A stretch of DNA of 64,000 bases, taken from NCBI GenBank assembly GCA_963855995.1, contig OY979726.1, positions 7,230,701-7,294,700 of the forward strand, given 5' to 3'. Below, in pieces: positions 10,002 through 20,858 of the stretch (positions are counted from its first letter, which is position 1; every line of letters begins with the position of its first letter). Below the pieces are notes generated by a model. It ran no database searches. It saw only the letters and a list, made by a program, of their open reading frames with translations, and was not told the origin of the DNA. The translations under genes were made by a program, and so were the position numbers. The stretch comes from Muricea muricata. Taxonomy: Eukaryota > Cnidaria > Anthozoa > Malacalcyonacea > Plexauridae.

Positions 10002-11939
10002 TAGATACGCGATTTCAATATATCATTGGGCTCAACTCGTTCATTTGAGCACTCAAAACATCATTTTAAGCTCTAAAACGTCGCCGTGATCGATTTGAGA
10101 CGGATATTTTTAGTTTGCAGTCTGAGCATGTTTTTACGCTCAAATCGCTTCGAGAACGCCTAAAACGCGATTTTGATGATTGTAACAACGTTTCTTTTCA
10201 GTCTAAAAGCATGCTGTAAGTTTCTCATTTCAACATGCTATTTTTCTGATGTCGATAGTTTGAGCGCTGAAAACGTGATTGCGGACTTGCTAAGTTCTCC
10301 AATTTCGATTTAGAAGCTGTCTTTTAGGTCCGCGATTGCAATATATCATTGTGCTCAACTCGTTCTTTTTAGCACTCAAAACATCATTTTAAGCTCTAAA
10401 ACGTCGCCGTGATCGATTTGAGACGGATATTTTTAGTTTGCAGTCTGAGCATGTTTTTACGCTCAAATCGCTTCGAGAACGCCTAAAACGCGATTTTGAT
10501 GATTTTAAGAACGTTTCTTTTCAGTCTCAAAGCATGTTGTAGGTTTCTCATTTCAACATGCTATTTTGCTGATGTCGATAGTTAAGCGCCGAAAACGTGA
10601 TTCCGGACTTGCTAAGTTCTCCAATTTCGATTTAGAAGCTGTCTTTTAGGTCCGCGCTTGCAATATATCATTGGGCTCAACTCGTTCATTTTAGCACTCA
10701 AAATCTTAATTTTAAGCTCTAAAACGTCGCCGTGATCGATTTGAGACGGATATTTTTAGTTTGCAGTCCGAGCATGTTTTTACGCTCAAATCGCTTAGAG
10801 AACGCCTAAAACGCGATTTTGATTATTGTAAGAGCGTTTCTTTTCAGTCTCAATGCACGTTGTAGGTTTCTAATTTCAACATGCTATTTTGCTGATGTCG
10901 ATAGTTTGAGCGCCGAAAACATGATTGCGGACATGCTAAGTTCTCCAATTTCGATTTAGAAGCTGTCTTTTAGATACGCGATTGCTATATATCATTGTGC
11001 TCAACTCGTTCTTTTTAGCATTCAAAACATCATTTTAAGCTCTAAAACGTCGCCGTGATCGATTTGAGACGGATATTTTTAGTTTGCAGTCTGAGCATGT
11101 TTTTACTCTCAAATCGCTTCGAGAACGCCTAAAACGCGATTTTGATGATTGTAAGAGCGTTTCTTTTCAGTCTCAATGCACGTTGTAGGTTTCTAATTTC
11201 AACATGCTATTTTGCTGATGTCGATAGTTTGAGCGCCGAAAACATGATTGCGGACATGCTAAGTTCTCCAATTTCGATTTAGAAGCTGTCTTTTAGATAC
11301 GCAATTGCTATATATCATTGTGCTCAACTCGTTCTTTTTAGCACTCAAAACATCATTTTAAGCTCTAAAACGTCGCCGTGATCGATTTGAGACGGATATT
11401 TTTAGTTTTCAGTCTGAGCATGTTTTTACGCTCAAATCGCTTCGAGAACGCCTAAAACGCGACTTTGATGATTGTAAGAGCGTTTCTTTTCAGTGTCAAA
11501 GCATGTTGTAGGTTTCTCATTTCAACATGCTATTTTGCTGATGTTGATAGTTTGAGCGCCGAAAACATGATTTCGGACATGCTAAGTTCTCCAATTTCGA
11601 TTTAGAAGCTGTCTTTTACATACGCGATTTCAATATATCATTGTGCTCAACTCGTTCTTTTTAGCACTCAAAACATCATTTTAAGCTCTAAAACGTCGCC
11701 GTGATCGATTTGAGACGGATATTCTTAGTTTGCAGTCTGAGCATGTTTTTACGCTCAAATCGCTTCGAGAACGCGTAAAACGCGATTTTGATGATTGTAA
11801 GAACGTTTCTTTTCAGACTCAAAGCATGTTGTAGGTTTCTCATTTCAACATGCTATTTTGCTGATGTCGATAGTTTGAGCGCCGAAAACATGATTGCGGA
11901 CATGCTAAGTTCTCCAATTTCGATTTAGAAGCTGTCTTT

Positions 11940-11941
11940 TA
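11940..11941. other. Empty TA target site for the CACTG DNA transposon
   Basis: The monomer around 11815-12000 shares the private variants of the flanks at 5894-6020 and 10002-10060 (CAGACTCAAAG upstream, TTCATTTGAGCACTC downstream) but reads straight through CTGTCTTTTAGATACG. The same uninterrupted version recurs at 26144-26145 and 46770-46771. Confidence 0.85.
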
Positions 11942-14900
11942 GATACGCGATTTCAATATATCATTGGGCTCAACTCGTTCATTTGAGCACTCAAAACATC
12001 ATTTTAAGCTCTAAAACGTCGCCGTGATCGATTTGAGACGGATATTTTTAGTTTGCAGTCTGAGCATGTTTTTACGCTCAAATCGCTTCGAGAACGCCTA
12101 AAACGCGATTTTGATGATTGTAACAACGTTTCTTTTCAGTCTAAAAGCATGCTGTAAGTTTCTCATTTCAACATGCTATTTTTCTGATGTCGATAGTTTG
12201 AGCGCTGAAAACGTGATTGCGGACTTGCTAAGTTCTCCAATTTCGATTTAGAAGCTGTCTTTTAGGTCCGCGATTGCAATATATCATTGTGCTCAACTCG
12301 TTCTTTTTAGCACTCAAAACATCATTTTAAGCTCTAAAACGTCGCCGTGATCGATTTGAGACGGATATTTTTAGTTTGCAGTCTGAGCATGTTTTTACGC
12401 TCAAATCGCTTCGAGAACGCCTAAAACGCGATTTTGATGATTGTAAGAGCGTTTCTTTTCAGTGTCAAAGCATGTTGTAGGTTTCTCATTTCAACATGCT
12501 ATTTTGCTGATGTCGATAGTTTGAGCGCCGAAAACGTGATTGCGGACTTGCTAAGTTCTCCAATTTCGATTTAGAAGCTGTCTTGTAGGTCCACGATTGC
12601 AATATATCATTGGGCTCAACTCGTTCATTTTAGCACTCAAAACATCATTTTAAGCTCTAAAACGTCGCCGTGATCGATTTGAGACGGCAATTATTGTTGG
12701 AAGTCCGAGCATTTTTTTAGGCTCAAATCGCTTCGAGAACGCCTAAAACGCGATTTTGATTATTGTAAGAGCGTTTCTTTTCAGTCTCATTGCACGTTGT
12801 AGGTTTCTAATTTCAACATGCTATTTTGCTGATGTCGATAGTTTGAGCGCCGAAAACATCATTGCGGACATGCTAAGTTCTCCAATTTCGATTTAGAAGC
12901 TGTCTTTTAGATACGCGATTTCAATATATCATTGTGCTCAACTCGTTCTTATTAGCACTCAAAACATATTTTTAAGATCTAAAACGTCGCCGTGATCGAT
13001 TTGAGACGGCAATTTTTAGTTGGCAGTCCGAGCATGTTTTTACGCTCAAGTCGCTTCCAGAACGCCTAAAACGCGATTTTGATGATTGTAAGAACGTTTC
13101 TTTTCAGTCTCAAAGCATGTTGTAGGTTTCTCATTTCAACATGCTATTTTGCTGGTGTCGATAGTTTGAGCGCCGAAAACGTGATTGCGGACTTGCTAAG
13201 TTCTCCAATTTCGATTTAGAAGCTGTCTTTTAGCTCCGCGCTTGCAATATATCATTGAGCTCAACTCGTTCATTTTAGCACTCAAAACATCATTTTAAGC
13301 TCTAAAACGTCGCAGTGATCGATTTGAGACGGATATTTTTAGTTTGCAGTCCGAGCATGTTTTTACGCTCAAATCGCTTCGAGAACGCCTAAAACGCGAT
13401 TTTGATTATTGTAAGAGCGTTTCTTTTCAGTTTCAATGCACGTTGAAGGTTTCTAATTTCAACATGCTATTTTGCTGATGTCGATAGTTTGAGCACCGAA
13501 AACATGATTGCGGACATGCTAAGTTCTCCAATTTCGATTTAGAAGCTGTCTTTTAGATACGCGATTGCTATATATAATTGTGCTCAACTCGTTCTTTTTA
13601 GCACTCAAAACATCATTTTAAGCTCTAAAACGTCGCCGTGATCGATTTGAGACGGATGTTTTTAGTTTGCAGTCTGAGCATGTTTTTACGCTCAAATCGC
13701 TTCGAGAACGCCTAAAACGCGACTTTGATGATTGTAAGAGCGTTTCTTTTCAGTGTCAAAGCATGTTGTAGGTTTCTCATTTCAACATGCTATTTTGCTG
13801 ATGTCGATAGTTTGAGCGCCGAAAACGTGATTGAAGACTTGCTAAGTTCTCCAATTTCGATTTAGAAGCTGTCTTTTAGGTCCGCGATTGCAATATATCA
13901 TTGGGCTCAACTCGTTCATTTTAGCACTCAAAACATCATTTTAAGCTCTAAAACGTCGCCGTGATCGATTTGAGACGGCAATTATTGTTGGAAGTCCGAG
14001 CATTTTTTTACGCTCAAATCGCTTCGAGAACGCCTAAAACGCGATTTTGATTATTGTAAGAGCGTTTCTTTTCAGTCTCAATGCACGTTGTAGGTTTCTA
14101 ATTTCAACATGCTATTTTGCTGATGTCGATAGTTTGAGCGCCGAAAACATGATTTCGGACATGCTAAGTTCTCCAATTTCGATTTAGAAGCTGTCTTTTA
14201 CATACGCGATTTCAATATATCATGGTGCTCAACTCGTTCTTTTTAGCACTCAAAACATCATTTTAAGCTCTAAAACGTCGCCGTGATCGATTTGAGACGG
14301 ATATTTTTAGTTTGCAGTCTGAGCATGTTTTTACGCTAAAATCGCTTCGAGAACGCCTAAAACGCGATTTTGATGATTGTAAGAACGTTTCTTTTCAGTC
14401 TCAAAGCATGTTGTAGGTTTCTCATTTCAACATGCTATTTTGCTGATGTCGATAGTTTGAGCGCTGAAAACGTGATTGCGGACTTGCTAAGTTCTCCAAT
14501 TTCGATTTAGAAGCTGTCTTTTAGGTCCGCGATTGCAATATATCATTGTGCTCAACTCGTTCTTTTTAGCACTCAAAACATCATTTTAAGCTCTAAAACG
14601 TCGCCGTGATCGATTTGAGACGGATATTTTTAGTTTGCAGTCTGAGCATGTTTTTACGCTCAAATCGCTTCGAGAACGCCTAAAACGCGATTTTGATGAT
14701 TGTAAGAGCGTTTCTTTTCAGTGTCAAAGCATGTTGTAGGTTTCTCATTTCAACATGCTATTTTGCTGATGTCGATAGTTTGAGCGCCGAAAACGTGATT
14801 GCGGACTTGCTAAGTTCTCCAATTTCGATTTAGAAGCTGTCTTGTAGGTCCACGATTGCAATATATCATTGGGCTCAACTCGTTCATTTTAGCACTCAAA

Positions 14901-16386
14901 ACATCATTTTAAGCTCTAAAACGTCGCCGTGATCGATTTGAGACGGCAATTATTGTTGGAAGTCCGAGCATTTTTTTAGGCTCAAATCGTTTCGAGAACG
15001 CCTAAAACGCGATTTTGATTATTGTAAGAGCGTTTCTTTTCAGTCTCATTGCACGTTGTAGGTTTCTAATTTCAACATGCTATTTTGCTGATGTCGATAG
15101 TTTGAGCGCCGAAAACATCATTGCGGACATGCTAAGTTCTCCAATTTCGATTTAGAAGCTGTCTTTTAGATACGCGATTTCAATATATCATTGTGCTCAA
15201 CTCGTTCTTATTAGCACTCAAAACATATTTTTAAGATCTAAAACGTCGCCGTGATCGATTTGAGACGGCAATTTTTAGTTGGCAGTCCGAGCATGTTTTT
15301 ACGCTCAAGTCGCTTCCAGAACGCCTAAAACGCGATTTTGATGATTGTAAGAACGTTTCTTTTCAGTCTCAAAGCATGTTGTAGGTTTCTCATTTCAACA
15401 TGCTATTTTGCTGGTGTCGATAGTTTGAGCGCCGAAAACGTGATTGCGGACTTGCTAAGTTCTCCAATTTCGATTTAGAATCTGTCTTTTAGATACGCGA
15501 TTTCAATATATCATTGGGCTCAACTCGTTCATTTTAGCACTCAAAACATCATTTTAAGCTCTAAAACGTCGCCGTGATCGATTTGAGACGGATATTTTTA
15601 GTTGGCAGTCCGAGCATGTTTTTACGCTCAAATCGCTTCCAGAACGCCTAAAACGCGATTTTGATGATTGTAAGAACTTTTTTTTTCAGTCTCAAAGCAT
15701 GTTGTAGGTTTCTCATTTCAACATGCTATTTTGCTGATGTCGATAGTTAAGCGCCGAAAACGTGATTCCGGACTTGCTAAGTTCTCCAATTTCGATTTAG
15801 AAGCTGTCTTTTAGGTCCGCGCTTGCAATATATCATTGGGCTCAACTCGTTCATTTTAGCACTCAAAATCTTAATTTTAAGCTCTAAAACGTCGCCGTGA
15901 TCGATTTGAGACGGATATTTTTAGTTTGCAGTCCGAGCATGTTTTTACGCTCAAATCGCTTAGAGAACGCCTAAAACGCGATTTTGATTATTGTAAGAGC
16001 GTTTCTTTTCAGTCTCAATGCACGTTGTAGGTTTCTAATTTCAACATGCTATTTTGCTGATGTCGATAGTTTGAGCGCCGAAAACATCATTGCGGACATG
16101 CTAAGTTCTACAATTTCGATTTAGAAGCTGTCTTTTAGATACGCGATTTCAATATATCATTGTGCTAAACTCGTTCTTATTAGCACTCGAAACATCATTT
16201 TAAGATCTAAAACGTCGCCGTGATCGATTTGAGACGGATATTTTTAGTTGGCACTCCGAGCATGTTTTTACGCTCAAGTCGCTTCCAGAACGCCTAAAAC
16301 GCAATTTTGATGATTGTAAGAACGTTTCTTTTCAGTGTCAAAGCATGTTGTAGGTTTCTCATTTCAACATGCTATTTTGCTGATGT

Positions 16387-16394
16387 CGATAGTT
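16387..16394. repeat. Left 8 bp target duplication CGATAGTT of the fold-back element
   Basis: CGATAGTT here and at 22199-22206 flank the insertion. Ordinary monomers have one copy followed by TGAGCGCC. The duplication is exactly 8 bp because the bases on both sides differ. Confidence 0.9.
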
Positions 16395-16599
16395 GATTGA
16401 TGTCCAATACCGGCAATCTGAGTCCGATGGACAAATCCATCAGACAAGTTTTACGATGGATCCGATGGAGTTCTTTTTTTAAAATACACAGTCACGTGAC
16501 AAACATACTTATACATTACGTAACAAATGCAAATATTATAACTATGTAATCTACACAATATTCAGTAAGCTTAGTAACATATATGTAAACATGCAACAA

Positions 16600-17290
16600 A
16601 TAGAAACTCTAGGTCCCTTAGATGGTCCGATAGATCCATCGGACAAAAAATGACGTCCTCACAACCTAGGTTTAATTCAATTAGAGATATCCGTATGCAG
16701 CCTGCCTGGTGATTGCCCTAACCTAACGAAAGTCAGATTGTCCGATGGATCCGATGGATCCATCGGACAAGCGTGTTTTCCGTCGGACAAAAAATTATCC
16801 GATGGAGAAAAATGACGTCATCACAAGCTAGGTTTAATTATTCCATTAGGGATGTCTGCATGCAGCCTGCCTGGTGGTTGCCCTAACTAACGAAAGTCAG
16901 ATTGTCCGATGGATCCGATGGATCCATCGGACAAGCGTGTTTTCCATCGGACAAAAAATTATCCGATAGGGAAAAAATGACGTCATAACAAGCTAGGTTT
17001 AATTATTCAGTGAGGGATGTCTGCATGTAGCCTGCCTGGTAGTTGCCCTGACCTCGGGAAAGTCAGATTGTCCGATGGATCCGATGGATCCATCGGACAA
17101 GCGTGTTTTCCATCGGACAAAAAATTATCCGATAGGGAAAAAATGACGTCATAACAAGCTAGGTTTAATTCAATTAGAGACTTGTGCAAGCCGACTCCCT
17201 GGTGATTGCCCTAACCTAAGAAAAGTCAGATTGTCCGATGGATCCGATGGATCCATCGGACAAGCGAGTTTACTATAGGACAAATAATTT
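16600..17290. repeat. 164 bp tandem repeat, about four copies, each with an 18 bp perfect palindrome
   Basis: The phrase starting TCCGATGGATCCGATGG occurs at 16741, 16905, 17071 and 17234 (spacings 164, 166, 163), with a weaker version near 16624. Each full copy contains TCCGATGGATCCATCGGA, a perfect palindrome, at 16750-16767, 16914-16931, 17080-17097 and 17243-17260. Between palindromes lie AAAAAATGACGTCA and AAGCTAGGTTTAATT. The right arm has a single copy near 22004-22090, so the expansion is one-sided. Confidence 0.92.
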
Positions 17291-18542
17291 TCCGATGGAC
17301 ATTTAAAACTTGATGTTATAAATATGCATTAAGACAATTGTTACTTGTATGCGCAGCTATAAAGTGAACCCGTACTAAGCATATTTTACACAATTATATA
17401 TGTGGCGATAAACCCGTATTCTATATAAGTAACTTAATTGAATGTGTATTTATTATATCTGTTTGACTCGTTCTCTGAAAAACCTTCATTAAGAACAAAG
17501 TAATATGAATTGTGAGAATTGTTATATTTGTATACACAACTATAAAGTGAATTGTGTATGTAAGTGGCGATAAATCCGTATTAGAAGTATGTTTCAGTAC
17601 AGCAATAGGGCATGTTTACATATTTATAAATATAGCTGTCAAGCCAGGTGGGACAAGCGCGTTTGCTACAGAACAAATAATTATCTGATGCCCCGTGGAC
17701 ATTTAATACGGACTTTAACATGGACTTCATGTTTTAAGTATAAATTGCGACAATTGTTATTTGTATGCGTAGCGGGTAAACCCGTATCAAAGCATATTTA
17801 CATTTATACATTTGGCGATAAGCCCGCGTATTCTATAAGTATGTTTATATACACAGCTATAGAGTGAATCCGTATCTGTATGAATTCATTTGTTTGCGTT
17901 GGAAAGATATGTTTATTGGACTTTAATTCATGTTTTATTAATGTGCGTGGCCATGAACCCGTATCCTATGTGTGTTTAGAAACATATATTTACTTGCATG
18001 CATGAGTTTTGGTGCTTGCTCGTTCTCTGAAAAGTGCCATACTGAACGTATATTAAAACTAGGTTAATAACATACGTTTTAGTTCAATGCTCAATCCTCT
18101 GTTCTTTTAAAATATCAATACTTATTAATGTTAGTTATAAGCACGTAAAATATATGTTTAGGTTCACTTCGTTTTTTAAGAACCCTGCATCAAATTATTT
18201 TCTCGCAAGTGTTACTTAACATAATGCTCATTAGCTGGGCCTGTGCATGTACGTGGCGAAAAAACCTCCTTATTCCAAGCATGTTTATAGAAATATAGCT
18301 ATATATAAATGTTACCTCTGTATGTATTCATATCTGTTTGACTCGTTCTCTGAAAAACCCTTATCAAGAACAAAGTAATATGAACTGTGAGAATTGTTAT
18401 ATTTGTATACACAACTATAAAGTGAACTGTGTATGTTAAGTGGCGATAAATCCGTATTCAAAGTATGTTTCAGTACAGCAATCTGGCATATTTACATATT
18501 TATAAATATATATGGACATATCGTAGCCAGGTTTAAACATAA
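17290..18542. repeat. Left inner arm of the fold-back element, non-coding
   Basis: 17290-17890 is the reverse complement, with scattered differences, of 21470-21965. 18310-18510 is a direct second copy of 17440-17625 (GTTTGACTCGTTCTCTGAAA, GCGATAAATCCGTATT, ATGTTTCAGTACAGCAAT). The short ORF at 17589-17867 recurs in mirrored form at 21487-21672 only because of the inverted repeat; it has no protein features. Confidence 0.8.
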
Positions 18543-18731
18543 TTTAAAATGCAACGTTCTCTGACTAAATATTTTATTAAAAACGGGCTTTCGACTACCT
18601 AACTGTAGCCGTCGACGGGTGAAGCGGAATGAAATTATTTACAAGTTGTGCGATGAAATGCGATATCTAGTAGGAAGTAATTAGCGATTACATGTTTTGC
18701 GAACAAGCGTAGCATATTGTTTTGGAAGCGG
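18543..18731 (-). repeat. 3' non-coding part of the Penelope-like element, inverted copy at 20663-20850
   Basis: From TTAAAATGCAACG through TTTTATTAAAAACG, GTAGCCGTCGACGGG and GAACAAGCGTAGCAT to the stop codon, this segment matches the reverse complement of 20663-20850 with a few percent differences and small indels. It defines the outer inverted repeats of the nested retroelement. Confidence 0.8.
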
Positions 18732-18989
18732 CTAAGAGTTATTGTCAGAATTAGTTATTACAACTGTATGCCAAGATTCTAATGTTTTTCGTGTCCGATA
18801 GTTACCACTATCTATTACTTTTCCATTATTAAAGTCAATTCTATGATCAAGATCCCATGCATGTCTAGCTATGTTTGAGCCTTTTTTACAGTTCTTTACA
18901 CTTCTAATATGTTCCTTTTTTCGCGTTTGGAAAGATGTTCCTGTTTCACCAACATACGACCAAGGACAATCAGAACAAGGTATATTATA
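18732..18989 (-). pseudogene. GIY-YIG endonuclease domain of Penelope-like element (minus copy)
   Basis: The reading frame gives YNIPCSDCPWSYVGETG, then FQTRKKEHIRSV, NIARHAWDLDHRIDF and ends NSDNNS-stop. This is the GIY-YIG class nuclease that Penelope-like elements carry after the RT: an S/G-Y-V-G-E-T strand pair, the R..EH helix and a later H-D-H region. Upstream it is separated from its linker by an insert of about 247 bp (18990-19236), so the protein cannot be read through in one frame. The plus-strand copy at 20372-20662 lacks this insert and agrees at almost every residue (Q/E, R/K, N/S and V/A exchanges). Confidence 0.85.
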
Positions 18990-19236
18990 ATTCTTGGTTT
19001 GCACATGACGTCATTTCGTGTCATTGGGCGCCATCATGGTTGACTCTGCAGATTACTTCAGCTGTTTGCAGCGAAGTACTTGTGTCAATTTACTATTTGA
19101 TCGTTAGTTTTAGCGTATTATGAATGATACTTTAAAGATGTATGGCTCGATAGGATCAGAAATAATGAATATATACTTTGTGGTTGCCATGTGTTTCAAA
19201 AGTCAACCAAGATGGCGTCGATTGCAAACCACCTAT
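18990..19236. mobile_element. About 247 bp MITE-like insert splitting the Penelope-like ORF
   Basis: The insert is absent from the plus copy, where the sequence runs from ACCAATGTTGCCTATAATAT directly into the GIY-YIG domain. Its ends are related in inverted orientation: TTCTTGGTTTGCACATGACG on the left, and CGTCGATTGCAAACCACC on the right, which read as complement gives GGTGGTTTGCAA. GGTTGACT occurs inside both ends. A 3-4 bp A/T duplication (ATA or TATA) is likely but cannot be fixed. Introns are known in some Penelope-like elements, so a spliced intron is the main alternative, but the inverted termini favour an insertion. Confidence 0.65.
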
Positions 19237-20367
19237 ATAGACAACATTGGTGCGTTGCTCAGGTGCGATTTGTTGTTTGGGGGAAGGAAACATTCTTTGT
19301 AGGGTTTTCAATGGTTTAGTCGCCACTCTGATGTTTTGTTTACGTCGTAGTGCGTCGGTTATTCCACTTATGTAGGGTAAAGTGACATATCCACTTGGTT
19401 TATCGATATCATCAAAACGTTTGAAGAATTGTCCAACAAGCTCTTCAGGCGATGGCACGATGGTGTTAGGAGTCAAATCTCTTAAGATTTGTTTGACAAC
19501 TTTGTCAGGATAGCGGTTACATTTAAGAGTTGTTCTTGTGTGGTTGAGTTCGTCTTGCTCGCTAGCGTGTGTGCTTGGTAATGTTAGTGCTCTGTGTATA
19601 AGAGTTCTAGCTGCGCTAATTTTGTTTTTAATGTCATGGTGTGAGTTAAAATCAAGATATCTGTCTGTGTGTGTAGGTTTCCTAAGTACATCAATTTTGA
19701 GGTTGTTACCATGTCGTGTTATAAGTGTATCTAAAAGGGGATTTTGTTGTCCAGTTCAAGTTCAATAGTTAAAGAAATATTAGGGTCAATGTTGTTTAAA
19801 GAGTTGAGGAAACTAGTAATAACCGTCTTTTTAATTATGGAAAAACTGTCGTCAAACAAAGCGTTTCCATGTTTTTGGTTTTGTTTGTGTCGTTTCAATA
19901 GCAATATTTTCAATGACTTCCATGCATATGTTAGCCACAACCGGACTAACTGGGCTACCCATAGCACAGCCATGAATTTGTTTGTAAGTCACGTCGTTAT
20001 AAATAAAATAGTTGTTGGAAAGTTTAAAATCTAATAGTTAAATAATGTCGTCAATGGTGAGATTAGTGCGTAAGGCTAAGCCTAAGGTGTCGTCCTGTTC
20101 GAGTTTTGTCCGTATGTAATGGCAAGTTTTTTGGACAGGAATAGCGGTAAATAAGGAAACGACTTCGAATGATACCATAGTCTCATCATCATCAATCTTC
20201 ATGCTACTTATCACTCGTGCAAATTGAGTAGAGTTCTGAACAGAGTTATTATTCATGTTCTGGATTAGGTAGAGTATTTCTGTGAGATATTTCGAGGTGT
20301 TGTAAAGAGGTGAACCAATGCAATTCACAATAGGTCGTAACGGGTAGCCTTCTTTGTGGTATTTTTA
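19237..20367 (-). pseudogene. Penelope-like reverse transcriptase core and linker, broken
   Basis: In coding order: KYHKEGYPLRPIVNCIGSPL and TSKYL (20367-20270), then SFEVVSLFTAIPVQKT (about 20155), GCAMGSPVSPVVANICME (about 19960), the FVDD-type catalytic motif region (about 19860), SLNNIDPNISLTIELELDN (about 19770), and the linker with GYVTLPYISGITDALRR (about 19390-19340) and IAPEQRTNVVY (about 19240). An in-frame TAA lies at about 20038-20040 between the DDII segment and LLDFKLSNNYF. One extra base shifts the frame exactly within the FVDD motif. The N-terminal part before the RT is missing. The copy cannot encode a working RT. Confidence 0.85.
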
Positions 20368-20371
20368 ACAT

Positions 20372-20662
20372 CAAATCGCACCTGAGCAACGCACCAATGT
20401 TGCCTATAATATACCTTGTTCTGATTGTCCTTGGTCGTATGTTGGTGAAACAGGAACATCTTTCGAAACGCGAAAAAAGGAACATATTAGAAGTGTAAAG
20501 AACTGTAAAAAAGGCTCAAACATAGCTAAGCATGCATGGGATCTTGATCATAGAATTGACTTTAGTAATGGAAAAGTAATAGATAGTGGTAACTATCGGA
20601 CACGAAAAACATTAGAATCTTGGCATACAGCTGTAATAACTAATTCTGACAATAACTCTTAG
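20372..20662 (+). CDS. Truncated Penelope-like C-terminus with intact GIY-YIG domain (plus copy)
   Basis: The frame is open for 96 codons from 20372 to TAG at 20660-20662 and has no start codon of its own, since it is the 3' part of a larger ORF. It reads QIAPEQRTNVAYNIPCSD, then WSYVGETGTSFETRKKEH, IAKHAWDLDHRIDFSNG and ends NSDNNS. The nuclease domain itself is uninterrupted. It shows the ancestral, insert-free state of the linker/GIY-YIG junction that is split in the minus copy. It would need upstream sequence to be translated, so it is a remnant. Confidence 0.75.
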   Translation, partial: QIAPEQRTNVAYNIPCSDCPWSYVGETGTSFETRKKEHIRSVKNCKKGSNIAKHAWDLDHRIDFSNGKVIDSGNYRTRKTLESWHTAVITNSDNNS

Positions 20663-20858
20663 CCGCTTCCAAAACAACATGCTACGCTTGTTCGCAAAAC
20701 ATCTAATCGCTAATACTTCCTACTTGATATCGCATTTCATCGCACAACTTGTAAATAGTTTCATTCCGCTTTAACCCGTCGAAGGCTACAGTTAGGTAGC
20801 CCAAAACTCGTTTTTAATAAAATATTTAGTCAGAGGACGTTGCATTTTAAATTTGTAA

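Larger units (their letters stand above)
10002..16394 (+). repeat. Satellite array, segment 2
   Basis: The satellite resumes in register after the DNA transposon and continues to the fold-back element. No gene is present. Internal block duplications are visible. 13347 to about 14460 repeats 1 to about 1115 at a constant offset of 13346. 12200-13200 repeats at about 14460-15470 with offset 2259 (seven monomers), marked by the rare words GTCTTGTAGGTCC and CATATTTTTAAGATC. 10450-12000 repeats 3220-6000 with an internal loss of a dimer (CAAAATCTTAATTTT, TTAGAGAACG and TTAGCATTC appear in the same order). Confidence 0.96.
18543..20858 (-). mobile_element. Penelope-like retroelement, head-to-head partial copies, nested in the fold-back element
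   Basis: The minus strand carries, in 5'-to-3' order, an RT core, a linker and a GIY-YIG domain (20367 down to 18732), followed by about 190 bp of 3' sequence. On the plus strand a 5'-truncated copy (linker end, GIY-YIG, same 3' sequence) occupies 20368-20858. The two meet at about 20367 in opposite orientation, so 18543-18735 and 20655-20858 form terminal inverted repeats. Complex tandem or inverted partial copies are typical of Penelope-like elements. The main copy is 5'-truncated and broken by at least one stop, one frameshift and a small insertion. Confidence 0.85.

Noticed and set aside
17589-17867. ORF in the fold-back arm, similar to 21487-21672 and 20917-21231
   Set aside because: The similarity is explained by the inverted and direct DNA repeats; the three translations are in non-conserved frames with no domain.
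20249-20485. Minus ORF spanning the Penelope-like head-to-head junction
   Set aside because: It is an antisense reading of the plus GIY-YIG copy joined to an off-frame reading of the RT.
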